A stretch of 64,000 bases of DNA from Mesostigma viride (lineage: Eukaryota; Streptophyta; Mesostigmatophyceae; Mesostigmatales; Mesostigmataceae): NCBI GenBank assembly GCA_009746045.1, contig RPFO01000779.1:1-64000 (forward strand), read 5' to 3'. Both the position numbers and the translations under genes were made by a program. The notes beneath the pieces were generated by a model that worked only from the letters and a program-made list of their open reading frames with translations, had not been told where the DNA came from and ran no database searches. Shown here piece after piece: positions 43,761 through 56,095 of this stretch (within the stretch, counting starts at the first letter, position 1; the number at the start of each line of letters is the position of its first letter).

Positions 43761-46700
43761 CTCTCTACTGGACTCGCACGTCCAAAAGCCTGAAAAACAG
43801 ACTTTAGTGAGTATCAGTTCCAATGCACATGGGAACCATCTAGTGATGATTGGGTACCATAAATATGATGTTTGGACATTCATACCACCACTTGTTGGGG
43901 GTACTACCCCCAACCACGCACCGGTGGCGAGCTAAAAATAGAAAAAGACGCTATTTATGAGATATTTTGCCCAAGACAAACCACTTGTCTAAATGACCTG
44001 CCCATACATACCTGCAAAGTTCCCCCACTTTTTTAAAAGCTGGGCTATTTACATGGCCAAAATGGTCACATTTGTTTGAGTTATTAATTTTCCCGCAAAA
44101 TGGGTACTTTTTTGAGCAAAAAAAAATAAATCAAATCATTAACACATCAGATTGGGTCATCCATACGTGCGATATTCCACTGAGTGGGGGGAAACACAAC
44201 CTCAAAGTTTGAGCTCATTCTGACAAGCGTAGCTCAAGTTATTGATTTTCCTGTGATGCCACCTGGGTAGACGCTAAAAGAGAATTGAGCTAGTGCTGAG
44301 CCAAAATGACATCTGTTTTGCTACCCTAGACACCCAAAAACATGCCCACTTTGATCACGGAGTGTGAGGAGGATGTCCGGAGCGTCATACGCCCCACCCC
44401 TCCATCGGCACAGCCAGCCTTGTGAGTCTACCCTTAACAACAAGGCTGGTAGGACGACACGCCTGAGCAGCATATGTCATGCCTATCTCAGGCTAATAAT
44501 GTGTGATTTTGTGCCAACAACCAAGTTGTTCCACCCAACAACACATTAAAAACCCTGTTCCAAAATGCCCAACAAGCCGGACATGTGGAGGACCACACAC
44601 GCAGTATATAAAGAGAAAATAAGCTGACTTTTTTATCGAGCCAACCTGTGGCTAGCTGCTCTGGTTAGCATGACAAAGGCTATCATTTACTCAGTGGGAA
44701 AGGTGAAGAGACCATTGGAACAACCTACCTGACGCATGTGCCACCAAAGCATTGTGTCCCGCAAAATGCACACTGCCTCCTTTCTAACAAGCACGAGCCA
44801 CTTTCTTTAGGAGACAGGTGCCAGCTCGTCAGTGTCTGGGGAAAATGATGCCGCTGCTTAGTCCTGAAGACCGCGTGAATTTCCTCGAACACAACTGTCT
44901 GTAAAGCAAAAGAAATTTCAGAGAAGCATGGAAATAAAAGCATTACACCTTCCCGACAGGTTGTGGGCCACGCGCTGCAGCGAGCCAGCCACGTCACAGA
45001 CGAACTTGCTAAAAAACATCCAGGAATCTAGCGATGCAGCGCCAGGACCCGCAAGTTCATGGCTGCATCTGGCCGGAAAGAAGGCAAAAAGCTTACGCTC
45101 AACGAGCTAAGAAAGCAGGAAAGCGCTATCTTAGGACACGTTTAATACAAGAACGTACCATAACGGGCATTTATTCGTGCCCAGGCGCACAAGAAAGGCC
45201 ACCCTTTCATGGAGAGGTCGGGCGCGCATCGCGCAGGCCTAATGTTATCTTACCGCAAAATGACGGGAAAGGTAAAGATAGCAGCGGGAATTTTTACGGC
45301 TTTAGAAACATCAATCCCTAAATGGGCAGAAATACTGCCGATGCATCGGCTGTAACTTCACAATTTTGCAAACCAGATGCCATCCAACCCACCCATATCC
45401 AATGGCTGTCCTTGGGGGCCAAGCATGTCCATGAGTTGCCCTTCGGGTTGGTATATCACAACCTTACATATATGCAGGGTAGGCCATGTATAACTGCCGT
45501 CAAAGTCAGGGGGGTCAAGACGAGCGTTTTCATTTTTGGTAGAATGTGCATTTTGAATTATGTTGTAAGAGCTAGGCACCTACCACTTCAGGGATGATAA
45601 ACAATTAGTTGCTGAACAGTTTGAGCCATTGGGGTCATCATTTGGGTGGGTATACCAGCAGTTACACCCAGTACAGCCCATAGGGGTACCGTTGGTAAAA
45701 AGCAACCAAGGGGGTAGGAGTGGGCATACTACCTACTAATACCTACTAATATGGCCCCCAACCATGCCACACAATACATTTCCCTTCCACAATGATGGGG
45801 AAACATAACTGCATCATCACACTGCCCTTACATGGCACCTATGTGCAGGTGCCACCTTGTCCATGCACGTAGGTAACGTGGTACGGATACCCTACGCAAG
45901 GCATGCATTCTAGGAGGCAGCCACCAACAAACTAGTGATTTTAAGCCTATTTCAGCTTGCCCTAGCAAGGATAAACTAGGCCTAAGCTGCTATAGCTTGC
46001 CAGGTGATGGCCAGCACACCTGGTGGCACATGCTGACAATGGGAAGCTTCTACTCACCGGTTACATGCTTGATGATGCCACAGAGACCAGCCAACTGCCT
46101 CACACTCATGCAATATGTGTGTGGGAAATGTATAACAAACATATATGGAGGTATTCAAACCCATACAGCCTCTAAAACTTATCACCATCACCCTGTGGCA
46201 GGTCAACTGACTGAGGGAAGCATCTAAGAAGGGTGTTTTAGAAAGGGGCCAGGCCAGGGTCAAGAAAGAGCATGAATAATGCAAAAAGAATGTGCTACAC
46301 AAGCTAGAACGTATATATAAACGTCAAACATCGATAAGAAAACGATGCTTAAGCTTTACCAGGCATAGATTGCGTTACCTTGGCCCAGGCGGTGGCCGCA
46401 AAATGGCGCATTTCGGCACACCAAAGTTGTGCAGCATGGTCGCTGGATTCGGCGAATTCTGGCCACCCTTGCACGTTTACGACTACTATGTATCATAAAA
46501 AGTACAAAGAAACCAATATATCCTTTAAAATACGCCGGAAAGGTATTGCTGTCAACGTTTCTATCGTCCGGCCTGATCGCAGTTTTTTCCAGCAAGAACG
46601 CTGCCGACACCTATCAAATGGCATTCCCGCGACCCAAAAATTGGCCTGTATCATCTTTAGGACGTATAAAATCAATTTCCTGAGTTTGGTCAGAAAATTC

Positions 46701-47118
46701 GAACGCAAACGTAAATGCCATGCGTGGGCGCAAGCCGCCATGGCCAGGTCGTCGTTTTCCGGAATGCACGTTGTACGTGAAAAAGTACCCTGACCCCTTG
46801 TACTTTGACCGGCCAGAACACCTCTATAACTTTGTCAGAAGTATGCAAACCCTAGTACCATGCTGTGAGGAAAATTATAAACTTTCGATCTTCTCAGCTA
46901 AACTTTTCCTAATTCTCAATAGTTTTCGCGGCATTTGGTCCCCCGAGAAGGGGCCGACGTGTCGGCTGTAACTCAGTTTTAGGCGGAAAATCGGCAGCCA
47001 GACCATTTAGGGGTTAAACTAGCTTCCATTAGGACCATCAAAACTGGCAACAATCGACAATCACACCTGCAGGCATCCATTATACTTTATTCATCCCGAC
47101 AGAAATTCAGGCCGGACC
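43761..47118. other. Intergenic, nothing firm
   Basis: About 3.3 kb with only short ORFs (up to 137 residues at 46380-46793), none with a motif. Possible old repeats, but nothing is named. Confidence 0.5.
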
Positions 47119-47762
47119 ATTTAGATGAACGCGGATCAGTGAGTTTCTGGTCTTCCCAAGATGTGATGAATGGAGCCATGGTTTCAACCAGCGGCTTTTA
47201 ACCTTTACCACAGTTGCCTCACTACCCTGTGGTCACTAGCCTGAGGCGGCAGCACCCACGGACGGTGTTGGGAAAAGACGCTTGGCCACTGCTGTGTCCG
47301 AGCCTTTCTAGGTCTCACCATTGCTGCCAGGCCTTGCACGCCTTGGCAGGTCCGCCACTGTCAATTTCCTTGGTTGCATCAATCCAGGACGTCTGTCCTT
47401 CCATGAATGACAGTAACGCTCTGGATTTATCCGTCATGACAAGTACCCGTCCATCCCAGGCCTGCAGGACTGCCAGTCCTGAAGTCCTGTGACATTCTTG
47501 GTACCATCAACCAATATTGACCACAGTACCTCCTAGTGACAGTCGGTCCTGTGACACGTAACGTGTGATGGTTCACCCAACACTGCCACGTGCCCTGTCC
47601 CTCACGTGTCCTTAGTCCTGGTACTGCTGTAGCGTCCGGCGGCATTACTTCGGGACTTGATAACTCTCAAGTTCCTTGTCCAAATGAGGCGTTTAGCACG
47701 GCGTTGGAAAGGCCACTTCAGGTATGATATGCTTAGCATATTGCATCACCAATATGCTAACT
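47119..47762 (-). repeat. 3' LTR of the Copia element
   Basis: Identical to the reassembled 5' LTR except for a single extra G in the latter near 58714. It contains the uninterrupted GGCGGCAGCACCCACGG that the TIR transposon hit in the other LTR. Confidence 0.92.
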
Positions 47763-48724
47763 CCAACCCTTTCTTGTTTTGGAGCTGCAAGCTTCACACC
47801 ATGACCAACCCATTCCTTGCTGCCTTGTGAAATGGACAACTGGTTACCCTGGACTTATAATAAGCCTCATGAGCACCCCTTTTGCCACCTTAATGGTATC
47901 CTTCTTAGGGATCTATGGTTCAACCCTGCCATCTGATCATTAACTTGACCTGCAGGTCATCCCCAACCCTTTCTTTTGCAACTGTACCTTGGCTTGGGCT
48001 TAAAGGAGGATGTTGAATATTCCTTAGGCAACATATCCTGGATATCTGAATGAGAGGCCCTGACTACAGGAAACGTATTACAGTGAGTTCCTGGTCTTCC
48101 CAGTTATCACTGGCGCCCGTTTCATGGCGCCCGCCCCGAGCGTTCCAGGCATCATCCATCCAAATGTTCACCAATGGAAGCCACTTCAACACCACTGTGC
48201 CACTGCTTGATGGGGAGCCCATGTCATCACTGGGTGTTAAAGCCCAGGAGTCATACATACCAGGCTGTGGCTCAACTAGGGAATCGAACCCTACCCCAGA
48301 ACCCCAGGTTAAACTTAACCTGGTCACATGACAGACAACAAGAGAGATTGGCATACAACATGATTATGGTTTATTATAGAATATCCACCAAAACCAATGT
48401 TGAGTGTTCCCAGTGGACCAGCCTGCACCAGCAAGGCCCAACTGTCAGGTTACAACACCATAATATCCAAGGTTGTCACTTATTCACAGCTAAAGAAAAC
48501 TAAACAAGAGAGATATATACAAACAACCTGGAAGAACTCTCAACATGGCCTGCCCTGTCATGGCCTAACTGCCCGAGGCCAAAGGCATCCCACTGTGCTA
48601 ATCCTTTACAGGAAGAGCTTGCTCCTGTTGAGCCTTCTACCTGCTTGGTGACAGGTAGGCTACCTGTTGCCCTCCCCCTGGGGACAACAGCACTGGTCAG
48701 CCACCAACTGGCAAAGGCTGGACT

Positions 48725-49372
48725 TCAAGTCCCACCAGAAAAGGGGTCCATGAGCCCTTTGAGCACAGGGTATTGTAGCTCAGCCTTGCTCTCCAGCTTG
48801 GTGAGGGCGTCTGCTGGGTTGTCAACACCAGGCACATGTTCAAGATGAGCAAGGTAAGACATCTCCTTCAGCAACAAATAATCCAGATCCCTGCTCCTGG
48901 CGAGCTGTCTGTGCACAAACTGCACCATGCCCATGCTGTCTGTCTTGACCAGTGTGTGCAGCTGCAAGCTACAGGAAGCTACCTGACAGAGCTGGTAGAA
49001 TAACTCCCTGAGGTAAAGAGCAGTGTGTAGCCCCTCACATATTGCCCTGCACTCAGCAATGTCACTGCTGGGCGTCACCCTGTTCTGTAACCTACTGTAC
49101 CAGCTGACCAGAGAAGTGTGCTCCTGTTGTAGTGTAATGAGTGCTGCTGCCCTACCCCTGACATCCGTCACCTTCCTGCTGTCCATGGAACTGTCCACAA
49201 AAAGCACCATGTTGAGTGGTTTGTACAAGTCCACAGCTGCCAGTATGAGTGGAGGTGAGCTCCTGACAGACTCAACCACCTGCTCTGCCCCTACCTCAAC
49301 CAGCTGAGCATCTGTGAGCCTACTCAGCACCAACAAATCTGGGGCACAAATGCTAGCTAGCCAAGCCAACAT
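48725..49372 (-). pseudogene. Copia RT end and RNase H fragment
   Basis: 215 residues. IRGMLAWLASICAPDLLVLSR fits the end of a Copia RT. Then come LFVDSSMDSRK (first RNase H Asp), LVSWYSRLQNRVTPSSDIAE (SW...S..AE pattern), LRELFYQL, VKTDSMGMVQF (D-x-x-x-x), RDLDYLLLKEM and VDNPADALTK. It ends in a TGA. The frame runs back to a TAG near 49440, after which the upstream ORF is in another frame, so the RT palm and integrase are deleted. Confidence 0.82.
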
Positions 49373-49884
49373 TCCCCTGATTGTGGCACACCTGGCCTGG
49401 GTAATGGGCTGCTGGAGGGCATCAATGATCTGCTGAAGCTAGTTGTGGGCTCTGTCGCAGCATCAGAAAATGGACGGGTGCCAGGCAACACACTCCCCAC
49501 ACGCACTGGTGGTGCCTGGGGAGGGTCAATCCTAGCCTCCAAACGCTCGGGCAACATACCAGACACCCTATCATGAACAGCAGCTTGCTTTGCAGCACGC
49601 ACACCTGGGGTGACGATGGCGTCCTCCTCACCAGGCGTTGTGAGCACCACTGCATCCGTAGGTCGCCTGGCACGCTTGACTTTCTCCGCCTCAGCTTGCC
49701 CATCACGCCACCGCTTGTGGGTTCTCCCGGCCCTGGGGTCCATCTCTGGGATAGGTTGCCCAGCTGGCGCCTCCACGCCCCTCTCCTCCATCGCCTCCCC
49801 TTCCTCTCTGGCGATGTCCTCCTCTGCCGTTCGCTCCCGTTGCTCCTCGAATGTCGCCGCACCCCGGCTTGCCCTCCTAGGCAT
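49357..49884 (-). pseudogene. Second ORF of the Copia element, unknown
   Basis: From ATG 49884, 175 residues, starting MPRRASRG, rich in Arg and Glu (QRERTAEEDIAREEGEAMEE), with a KRWRDGQAEAEKVKRARR basic patch. It ends by running into the RT-RNase H segment out of frame. It may be the N-terminal remnant of the deleted pol. Confidence 0.45.
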
Positions 49885-49952
49885 TATATACAATGGCTGC
49901 GACCAACTTTGCAACAAGAAAACAGCAAACTCTCCACCTATCCTCCACCCCC

Positions 49953-50918
49953 TCAAGCCTCGTCTTCAGATGAAGCTTCTCCTGCAACCGGTGCAGGTGC
50001 TGGCTCGTGGAACGGTCCCTCCACCGGATTCAATGGCTGCCCCTGGTCGTCGTGAGTAGGCACAGGCCTAATAACCACCGGAAGCCTCAAACCATACGCG
50101 TAATCACGTATCCAGCGAGAACGCCCCCACCTCAGCAAATGAGCCTCACCTAAACCAACGTTGTCGTCAATGTGGTAGCGATTAAGCTCGTCCCGCTGCG
50201 CCTGCTCACGGCCCTCCTGAGAGCCGTCGCCCTCGTGACGCCTCTGGGCCGGCTGTACTACCGCCCCTGCTGGCTGATCTACGAAGTCGTAGAAGGCGTC
50301 GTCGGCTGAGACCTCTCGACCGCCTACCACGTCGACAGTCAAACTTAGCTGGTTTAACTCTCGGCGAGAATGTGGAGTATCCCGACTAGTGTAGATGGAG
50401 AAGGGATTAAGAGTAATGAAGACACGATCAGCAGCGCCTCTGGTCAACTCTAAGACAGAGTGCGCCAGATTCTGGCACTCTGCCACCAACGCCTGCGTAC
50501 TGCCACGAACGATGGCCTCCCGCCTGTCCCGGGCGACCTGCACCACGTTTGGCACGCCGGTGTAGTCGTCCCCAAGGCGGAGATTGGCGACAAGGTCGTT
50601 TATCTCTCGGGCACCCCCGAGGCTTATGGCAATTATCTGCAAAAGCAGAGTGACCACCTGCTCAAACGCGAATGCGTTTGTGTGGCCAGCCCGCCAAGAC
50701 GCTGGCAGCCTTCTGATGATTTCCGCGAGGTCCTCGCGAAATCTCAGCAGCTGCTCGGCTGCTCCTCGGACGTACTCGCCCGGTGCCGACACCGCACGAA
50801 TATTTCGGCGCACTTCCCCCGAGTCCTCGTGCCCTCCTGCGGGTACTGGACTGGACGCCGCTACCGTTGCTGCACGCGCAAAGGTGTTTGTCCTAGCTTC
50901 AGAGTCCGAATTCGACAT
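49953..50918 (-). CDS. Gag-like ORF of the Copia element
   Basis: 321 residues from ATG 50918. The frame is open upstream to an ATG at 51005 inside the 5' LTR. No CCHC knuckle is present. The middle part is helical and the C terminus acidic (GEASSEDEA). Position directly after the 5' LTR argues for Gag. The following ORF starts about 70 nt downstream. Confidence 0.5.
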   Translation of the reverse strand: MSNSDSEARTNTFARAATVAASSPVPAGGHEDSGEVRRNIRAVSAPGEYVRGAAEQLLRFREDLAEIIRRLPASWRAGHTNAFAFEQVVTLLLQIIAISLGGAREINDLVANLRLGDDYTGVPNVVQVARDRREAIVRGSTQALVAECQNLAHSVLELTRGAADRVFITLNPFSIYTSRDTPHSRRELNQLSLTVDVVGGREVSADDAFYDFVDQPAGAVVQPAQRRHEGDGSQEGREQAQRDELNRYHIDDNVGLGEAHLLRWGRSRWIRDYAYGLRLPVVIRPVPTHDDQGQPLNPVEGPFHEPAPAPVAGEASSEDEA

Positions 50919-51204
50919 ATATCCGTCGACCAGACTGTAATACGATTTAGATGAACGCGGATCAGTGAGTTTCTGGTCTTCCCAAGATGTGATGAATGGA
51001 GCCATGGTTTCAACCAGCGGCTTTTAACCTTTACCACAGTTGCCTCACTACCCTGTGGTCACTAGCCTGAGGCGGCAGCCCCTAAGCTCGTCTGGATTTG
51101 TACTAGAACACGCAATTTGTAGTTCATTTTGAAAAGTTGTATTTTATTGAATTTAAAGTTTCCACTTAAGTCTCTGAGGAAGGGGAAGTTCATAGGACCC
51201 GTGA

Positions 51205-51412
51205 CACCGTGACATCGTGACACCGTGACACCGTGACACCTCAAAATGCATATAAACACACATCTTTGCAGGTATGCAGTGATTATTAATGGGGATGATG
51301 TATTCAATGGGTCATTGCAAGTTTTACCTATGCTTCTGACACCGTGACACCGTGACACCGTGACACCGTGACACCGTGACACCGTGACACCGTGACACCG
51401 TGACACCGCAAA
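51205..51412 (-). repeat. Left subterminal GACACCGT arrays
   Basis: Two clusters, at 51205-51240 and 51336-51412, of 8-bp GACACCGT (minus strand ACGGTGTC). Confidence 0.9.
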
Positions 51413-51689
51413 TACCACGTATACACCTTCATAATAATCCTAGTAGAGACATTCATTTCTCCATACATCTCGGTCATCTCACCATATATCGTCTCATGTT
51501 GATGTATTCTTGTTGTGCGTGTAGGTACCTTGCCGGGTCATGACAAGTTCAGCCATTCCTCGTTTATGCGGTCCAACGTCGCTTCAATAGGGCATGTGAT
51601 TAATATCTGGTAACAACTTATATATGTTGGCACGCCATGCGTCCAGGAATAGTTGTCTCACTTAATATGCATGCAAGCAACCATCAAAA

Positions 51690-52094
51690 TCACTTTGTCA
51701 TGAAATCACTTGCCGGGATTTCAGTTTCTCGCTGGCCGGCCTGAAAAAGCTGGTTCTTTATAAACTCTTTCCGATCCGCAGGCTTCTTAGACCACATGTC
51801 GGTCCTCATCGTCCTGAGCTCCTCGAAATGCACGCTTCTCAAACAATGGCGGCCACAACCACAGTCCCAGTCCCTGCAAAGTGCCGCAGCCAAGGACGAA
51901 TCCTGGGTGCATTTCGCCAACACGGCGGCTGCAGATAACCGGACCCCGCGCCTCGCCATCATATTGAACACGACGACGCCCAGGAGTAATAGCAAGAAGA
52001 ACATTCCCAAAACCTGCCAACCCAGCGCCCCCGCACTGGGCTCCATGAAAACGCCGGGTCTCGCCATGGCTATGTCAACTGGGCAATGTTGCAA
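51690..52094 (-). CDS. Possible transposase N-terminal fragment with Cys-rich motif
   Basis: 134 residues from the first ATG, or 125 from MARPGVF. After a hydrophobic stretch (FFLLLLLGVVVF) comes CRDWDCGCGRHCLRSV, then FEELRTMRTDMWSKKPADRKEFIKNQL. A short Cys cluster followed by an R..MW....R..FI...L helix is reminiscent of N-terminal regions of some DDE transposon proteins; that is my recollection, not a search. A stop follows in frame. It lies inside the TIR element on its minus strand, so it may be its broken transposase or an unrelated ORF. Confidence 0.35.
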   Translation of the reverse strand: MQHCPVDIAMARPGVFMEPSAGALGWQVLGMFFLLLLLGVVVFNMMARRGVRLSAAAVLAKCTQDSSLAAALCRDWDCGCGRHCLRSVHFEELRTMRTDMWSKKPADRKEFIKNQLFQAGQRETEIPASDFMTK

Positions 52095-52311
52095 ACATCA
52101 TTTGTCCCCCCCCCTCCCCATCTATTTCTACGTTGGCAGATGGCAAACGTAGATCCCCACGCCATGTGGGGGGGGAATAAAACATGGCAGACCGGGATGT
52201 CACGCCAGCCCGGTCTGCCCGAGTTGTTTAGCCCATGTTACCTCATTTGGCAGCGATCACCATCGCTGCCGCTCTCGTGAATTCGGGGTGAAAGCGCACG
52301 GTGTCACGGTG

Positions 52312-52588
52312 TCTCACATGTTTGTAGTTGGTTTGTAGTTGGTGTCTCGGTGTCTCAGAAACTCGTGGTCCGCATTGAGTGGGTGTCACGGTGTCACGAC
52401 ATCTGATTGGCCCGGTTCAGATTCGTTTTTTTTTTAATTTTTTTTTAATTCGTTTTTTTTTTTTTTTAATTTGGGGCGAATCTGAACCGGGCCAATCAGA
52501 TGTCGTGACACCGTGACACCCACTCAATGCGGACCACGAGTTTCTGAGACACCGAGACACCAACTACAAACATGTTGAGACATGGGTG
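52312..52588. mobile_element. Foldback element within the TIR transposon
   Basis: Arms of about 110 bp in inverted orientation. TTTGTAGTTGGTGTCTCGGT, GAAACTCGTGGTCCGCATTG and GACATCTGATTGGCCCGGTT appear on the left and as complements on the right. An A/T homopolymer centre (TTTTTTTTTAATTTTTT) separates them. The arms include GTGTCACG words like those of the host's subterminal arrays. Confidence 0.88.
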
Positions 52589-52926
52589 TCACAACCGATG
52601 TCACAAGGTGTGCAGCAGGTATTTCCTTTCAATCCCCGAGGAAATTATCAACCATTCATCGGCCATTCTGGTCAGGATAGCTAAGAATGGCTAGCGAATA
52701 AAAAGGCAGTATCGAGGCTGGAAATTTTAGTGTATGCTCCTAGGGTCATATATTACTTGCCGTTATTTTTTTTCGCCACAAATTCTGCGGAGTCCTTCGG
52801 CATTTTGGCGTCATTCACAGGTGGGTGCCTGTTTTGTCGCCGATTTTCTCTCGACCCCACCTACCTGCAGCAAAAAATTTTCCCGATGAAAGTCGCCCTA
52901 ACATCTGGTTTTTGACACTAACCGAC

Positions 52927-53537
52927 GCATTTTTTAGTTTTTAAGGCCTTGACCGAAGCACTTTTTTCATTACCGGCTCAGTTTGCTTTAACCGAGCTGG
53001 CGCGATTTTTAATCCAATTTCTAGGCTGGGCCAGGCGTCGCAGACCCGTAATCCGTTTTTAAGTGCTTTTGTGCCCGATATCGTGTCTTTTGCAGGCGTT
53101 CTTGGCATCAAAGACGCCGTGGCGTCAGGGGCTAAAACGGACCTCCGCACGTTCGTTAACTGCGGCGAGCATGTCAATGCCGCCAGCAATTTTTGCTGCC
53201 GCGTCTGTGAAACGATTGCGATGCAAGACCGTTGTCGACGTGACGGAGTGGTATGTGCACATTCAGGTGCGAATTTCTTCGCTGTTGAAACCCCGGCCGG
53301 TAGCAGACAAGTATTTCACCGTATCCCCTTTCCCCGAGTCTCTCTTTTCCGTCATGTTTTCATCTTACGGAAAGCGCGTATAAAGCATCAGTGAGCGACA
53401 GTATGATGGCGAGCCGTTTGCTCGCATCAGGGCTGTGCGGCTTATTCTAGAGAGAAGCGACATCAAGCAGATTTTGCAGCCGGATGTGAGGGAGGGGCCC
53501 TGCTGGGGTGGGAATAAACTGCTGTGAGTGACCGATC
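52927..53537 (+). mobile_element. Family E repeat, copy 2
   Basis: The inverted partner of 29440-30055, followed directly by (CCCT)n to about 53907. It has the same conserved possible frame ending RKARIKHQ and stop at 53392. Its position inside the TIR element shows this family was still moving after that element formed, or was captured by it. Confidence 0.75.
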
Positions 53538-53907
53538 CACTCCCTTCCTCCCTCCCTCCCTCCCTCCCTCCCTCCTCCCTCCCTCCCTCCCTCCCTCCCT
53601 CCCTCCCTCCCTCCCTCCTCCCTCCCTCCTCCCTCCCTCCCTCCCTCCCTCCCTCCCTCCCTCCTCCTCCCTCCTCCCTCCCTCCCTCCCTCCCTCCCTC
53701 CCTCCCTCCCTCCTCCCTCCCTCCCTCCCTCCCCCCCTCCCTCCTCCCTCCCTCCCTCCCTCCCTCCCTCCCTCCCTCCTCCCTCCCTCCTCCCTCCCTC
53801 CCTCCCTCCCTCCCTCCCTCCCTCCCTCCCTCCCTCCCTCCTCCCTCCCTCCCTCCCTCCCTCCCTCCCTCCCTCCTCCCTCCCTCCCTCCCTCCCTCCC
53901 TTCCTCC
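53538..53907. repeat. CCCT microsatellite
   Basis: About 370 bp of CCCT with occasional CCT. It is the tail of the family E copy. Confidence 0.95.
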
Positions 53908-54276
53908 CTCGTGAACTCACTCGTGGACTCACTCACTCGTGGACTCACTCCCTCACTCACTCACCCACCCACCCACCCACCCACCCACCCACCCACCCAC
54001 CCACCCACCCACCCACCCACCCACCCACCCACCCACCCACCCACCCACCCACCCACCCACCCACCCACCCACCCACCCACCCACCCACCGACCCTCCCTC
54101 CCTCCCTCCCACCCACCCACCCACCCACCCACCCACCCACCCACCCACCCACCCACCCACCCACCCACCCACACCCACCCACCCACCCACCCACCCACCC
54201 ACCCACCCACCCACCCACCCACCACCCACCCACCCACCCACTCACTCACTCACTCACTCACTCACTCACTCACTCA

Positions 54277-54312
<36 letters not shown>

Positions 54313-54559
54313 CTCACGCACTCACGCACTCACGCACTCACGCACTCACGCACTCACGCACTCACTCACTCACTCACTCACTCACTCACTCACTCACTCA
54401 CTCACTCACTCACTCACTCACTCACTCACTCACTCACTCACTCACTCACTCACTCACTCACTCACTCACTCACTCACTCACTCACTCACTCACTCACTCA
54501 CTCACTCACTCACTCACTCACTCACTCACTCACTCACTCACTCACTCACTCACTCACTT
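53908..54559. repeat. CCCA, CACT and CACG microsatellite succession
   Basis: TGGACTCACTCACTCG, then (CCCA)n with a short CCCT island near 54094, then (CACT)n, (CACG)n at about 54276-54312, alternating CGCACTCA, then (CACT)n to 54558. Each block differs from the next by one base of the tetramer, suggesting stepwise expansion of variants. Confidence 0.93.
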
Positions 54560-54741
54560 AGTAACTTGCACATGCACCACATGCGCAAGGAGGACACCAA
54601 GAGCTTCACCAACCACCGTCGAAAGCTTGGCTGTGATGCCAAGGGCAAGGGTGTGGGGGTGTCCATGTTGACACAGTGCATGAAGGCTGACAAGGTCAGG
54701 CAGAGATTGTGCAGGGAGGTGCCACTACCTCCTAGCTAGCG
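54560..54741 (+). pseudogene. Coding-like fragment
   Basis: An open frame reading HMRKEDTKSFTNHRRKLG then KGKGVGVSMLTQCMKADKVRQ and a stop. Composition looks like protein, but there is no start and no family is recognised. It may be a remnant of a gene carried by the TIR element. Confidence 0.3.
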
Positions 54742-55159
54742 ATACCGAGATGAGGGTGCGCAAACGCATCAGCGCCATGCCGCGTGTTGAGTAATTTGCA
54801 ACTACATTACTTGGCATGCTGTGGGTGCACGTGTAAAATGACCTTTCTAGCCATGCATGCGACAGCTGCCAATATTATGTTCAGCAAGCTCCTCCGTATA
54901 ATAGAAATTGCGTGAGCATCCACATGGCCACATGTGCATATTGTCAGCTGTGTCTATATCAATGAACTTTTATGTATGTCTCCTGGACGGGTTGTCTTAC
55001 ATCACTCGTGAATGGTTTCCATGTTTTAGTGAGTCATCTTATTTGAGTTGACCAGATTGTCTCCTTGATATTCCACACTGGCAGTTTCGCATCCATGGGT
55101 AAGAATTTGTAATGGAAACTGGCAGGTATGGCATTGATAACTCTACCAAATAGAACATG

Positions 55160-55650
55160 ATGGGCCTGAATTTTTGTGGAATGTCTAAAATCATGATGGC
55201 TAAGATGCATGCAAGTTTCCAGCCTCAACAGAGCACATCTTGTACGGAAACTGCACTGAAATGTGATGAAAAATACGAAAAACGTGCATTTTTGGTAACA
55301 TTTGTGAGCAAACTGACATCAAATACCCTCTGATGGTTCTGAATTTTTGTGGAATGTCTAAAATAATGATGGCAAAGATGCATGCAAGTTTCCAGCCTGA
55401 ACTGAGCACATCTTGTATGGAAACTGCCATGGAATGTGATGAAAAATACGAAAAACGTGCATTTTTGGTAACATTTGTGAGCAAACTGACATCAAATACC
55501 CTATGATGGACCTGAATTTTTGTGGGATGTCTAGAATAATGATGTTTAAGATGCCTACAAGTTTCCAGCCTCAACCGAGCACAGCTTGTATGGAAACTGC
55601 AATGAAATGTGATGAAAAATACAAAAAACGCACATTTTTGCTAGCATTTG
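55160..55650. repeat. Tandem roughly 180-bp repeat
   Basis: Three diverged units: TGAATTTTTGTGGAATGTCT, AAGATGCATGCAAGTTTCCA, GAGCACATCTTGTATGGAAA, TGATGAAAAATACGAAAAAC, GTGAGCAAACTGACATCAAA. AT-rich, with no coding signal. Confidence 0.85.
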
Positions 55651-55857
55651 GTGGCATTTTGTTACCAAATGCGGTTGGATGACCATCAGATCTTGTGTAC
55701 AGTCATTAGTCATGAGTATCAACTTACTTGCAAACAGCCAGGTCAAGAACTCTTTATTTGCATATTAGAATGTATTTTTGATCAGGCACTCCGCAAAGGT
55801 GAAAACCATTTGCGTTCAGTACCGGGCCGCGGAAAACGCGGAAAAACGCGATCTGCA

Positions 55858-55905
55858 AATGAATCCGACCGGAATCGAACTGGGGACCTCTCGAATAGAA
55901 TGTAT
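55858..55905 (-). other. tRNA 3'-half-like segment
   Basis: On the minus strand GTCCCCAGTTCGATTCCGGT looks like a tRNA T-loop (TTCGATT), but the stem pairs at only about three of five positions and no matching 5' half was found. At most a tRNA-derived remnant. Confidence 0.2.
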
Positions 55906-56095
55906 TTGTTTATATTAAAATCTGGAAAACTGCTAAAAATAGAAATGCCAAAAATAGGTCAGCTGAGGTCCGGTAAGTCCGGAAAGTTGCAATCCTTCTA
56001 CTGGTGTCCTGAACATGCTACCTACCAAGATCTAGCATGTTTCGACAATATTTGCATCGTACAGGAGTTATAAGGCTGTTTTTTGGCACTTTCAG

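Noticed and set aside
55858-55905. Functional tRNA gene
   Set aside because: T-stem mispaired and no acceptor, D or anticodon arms found.
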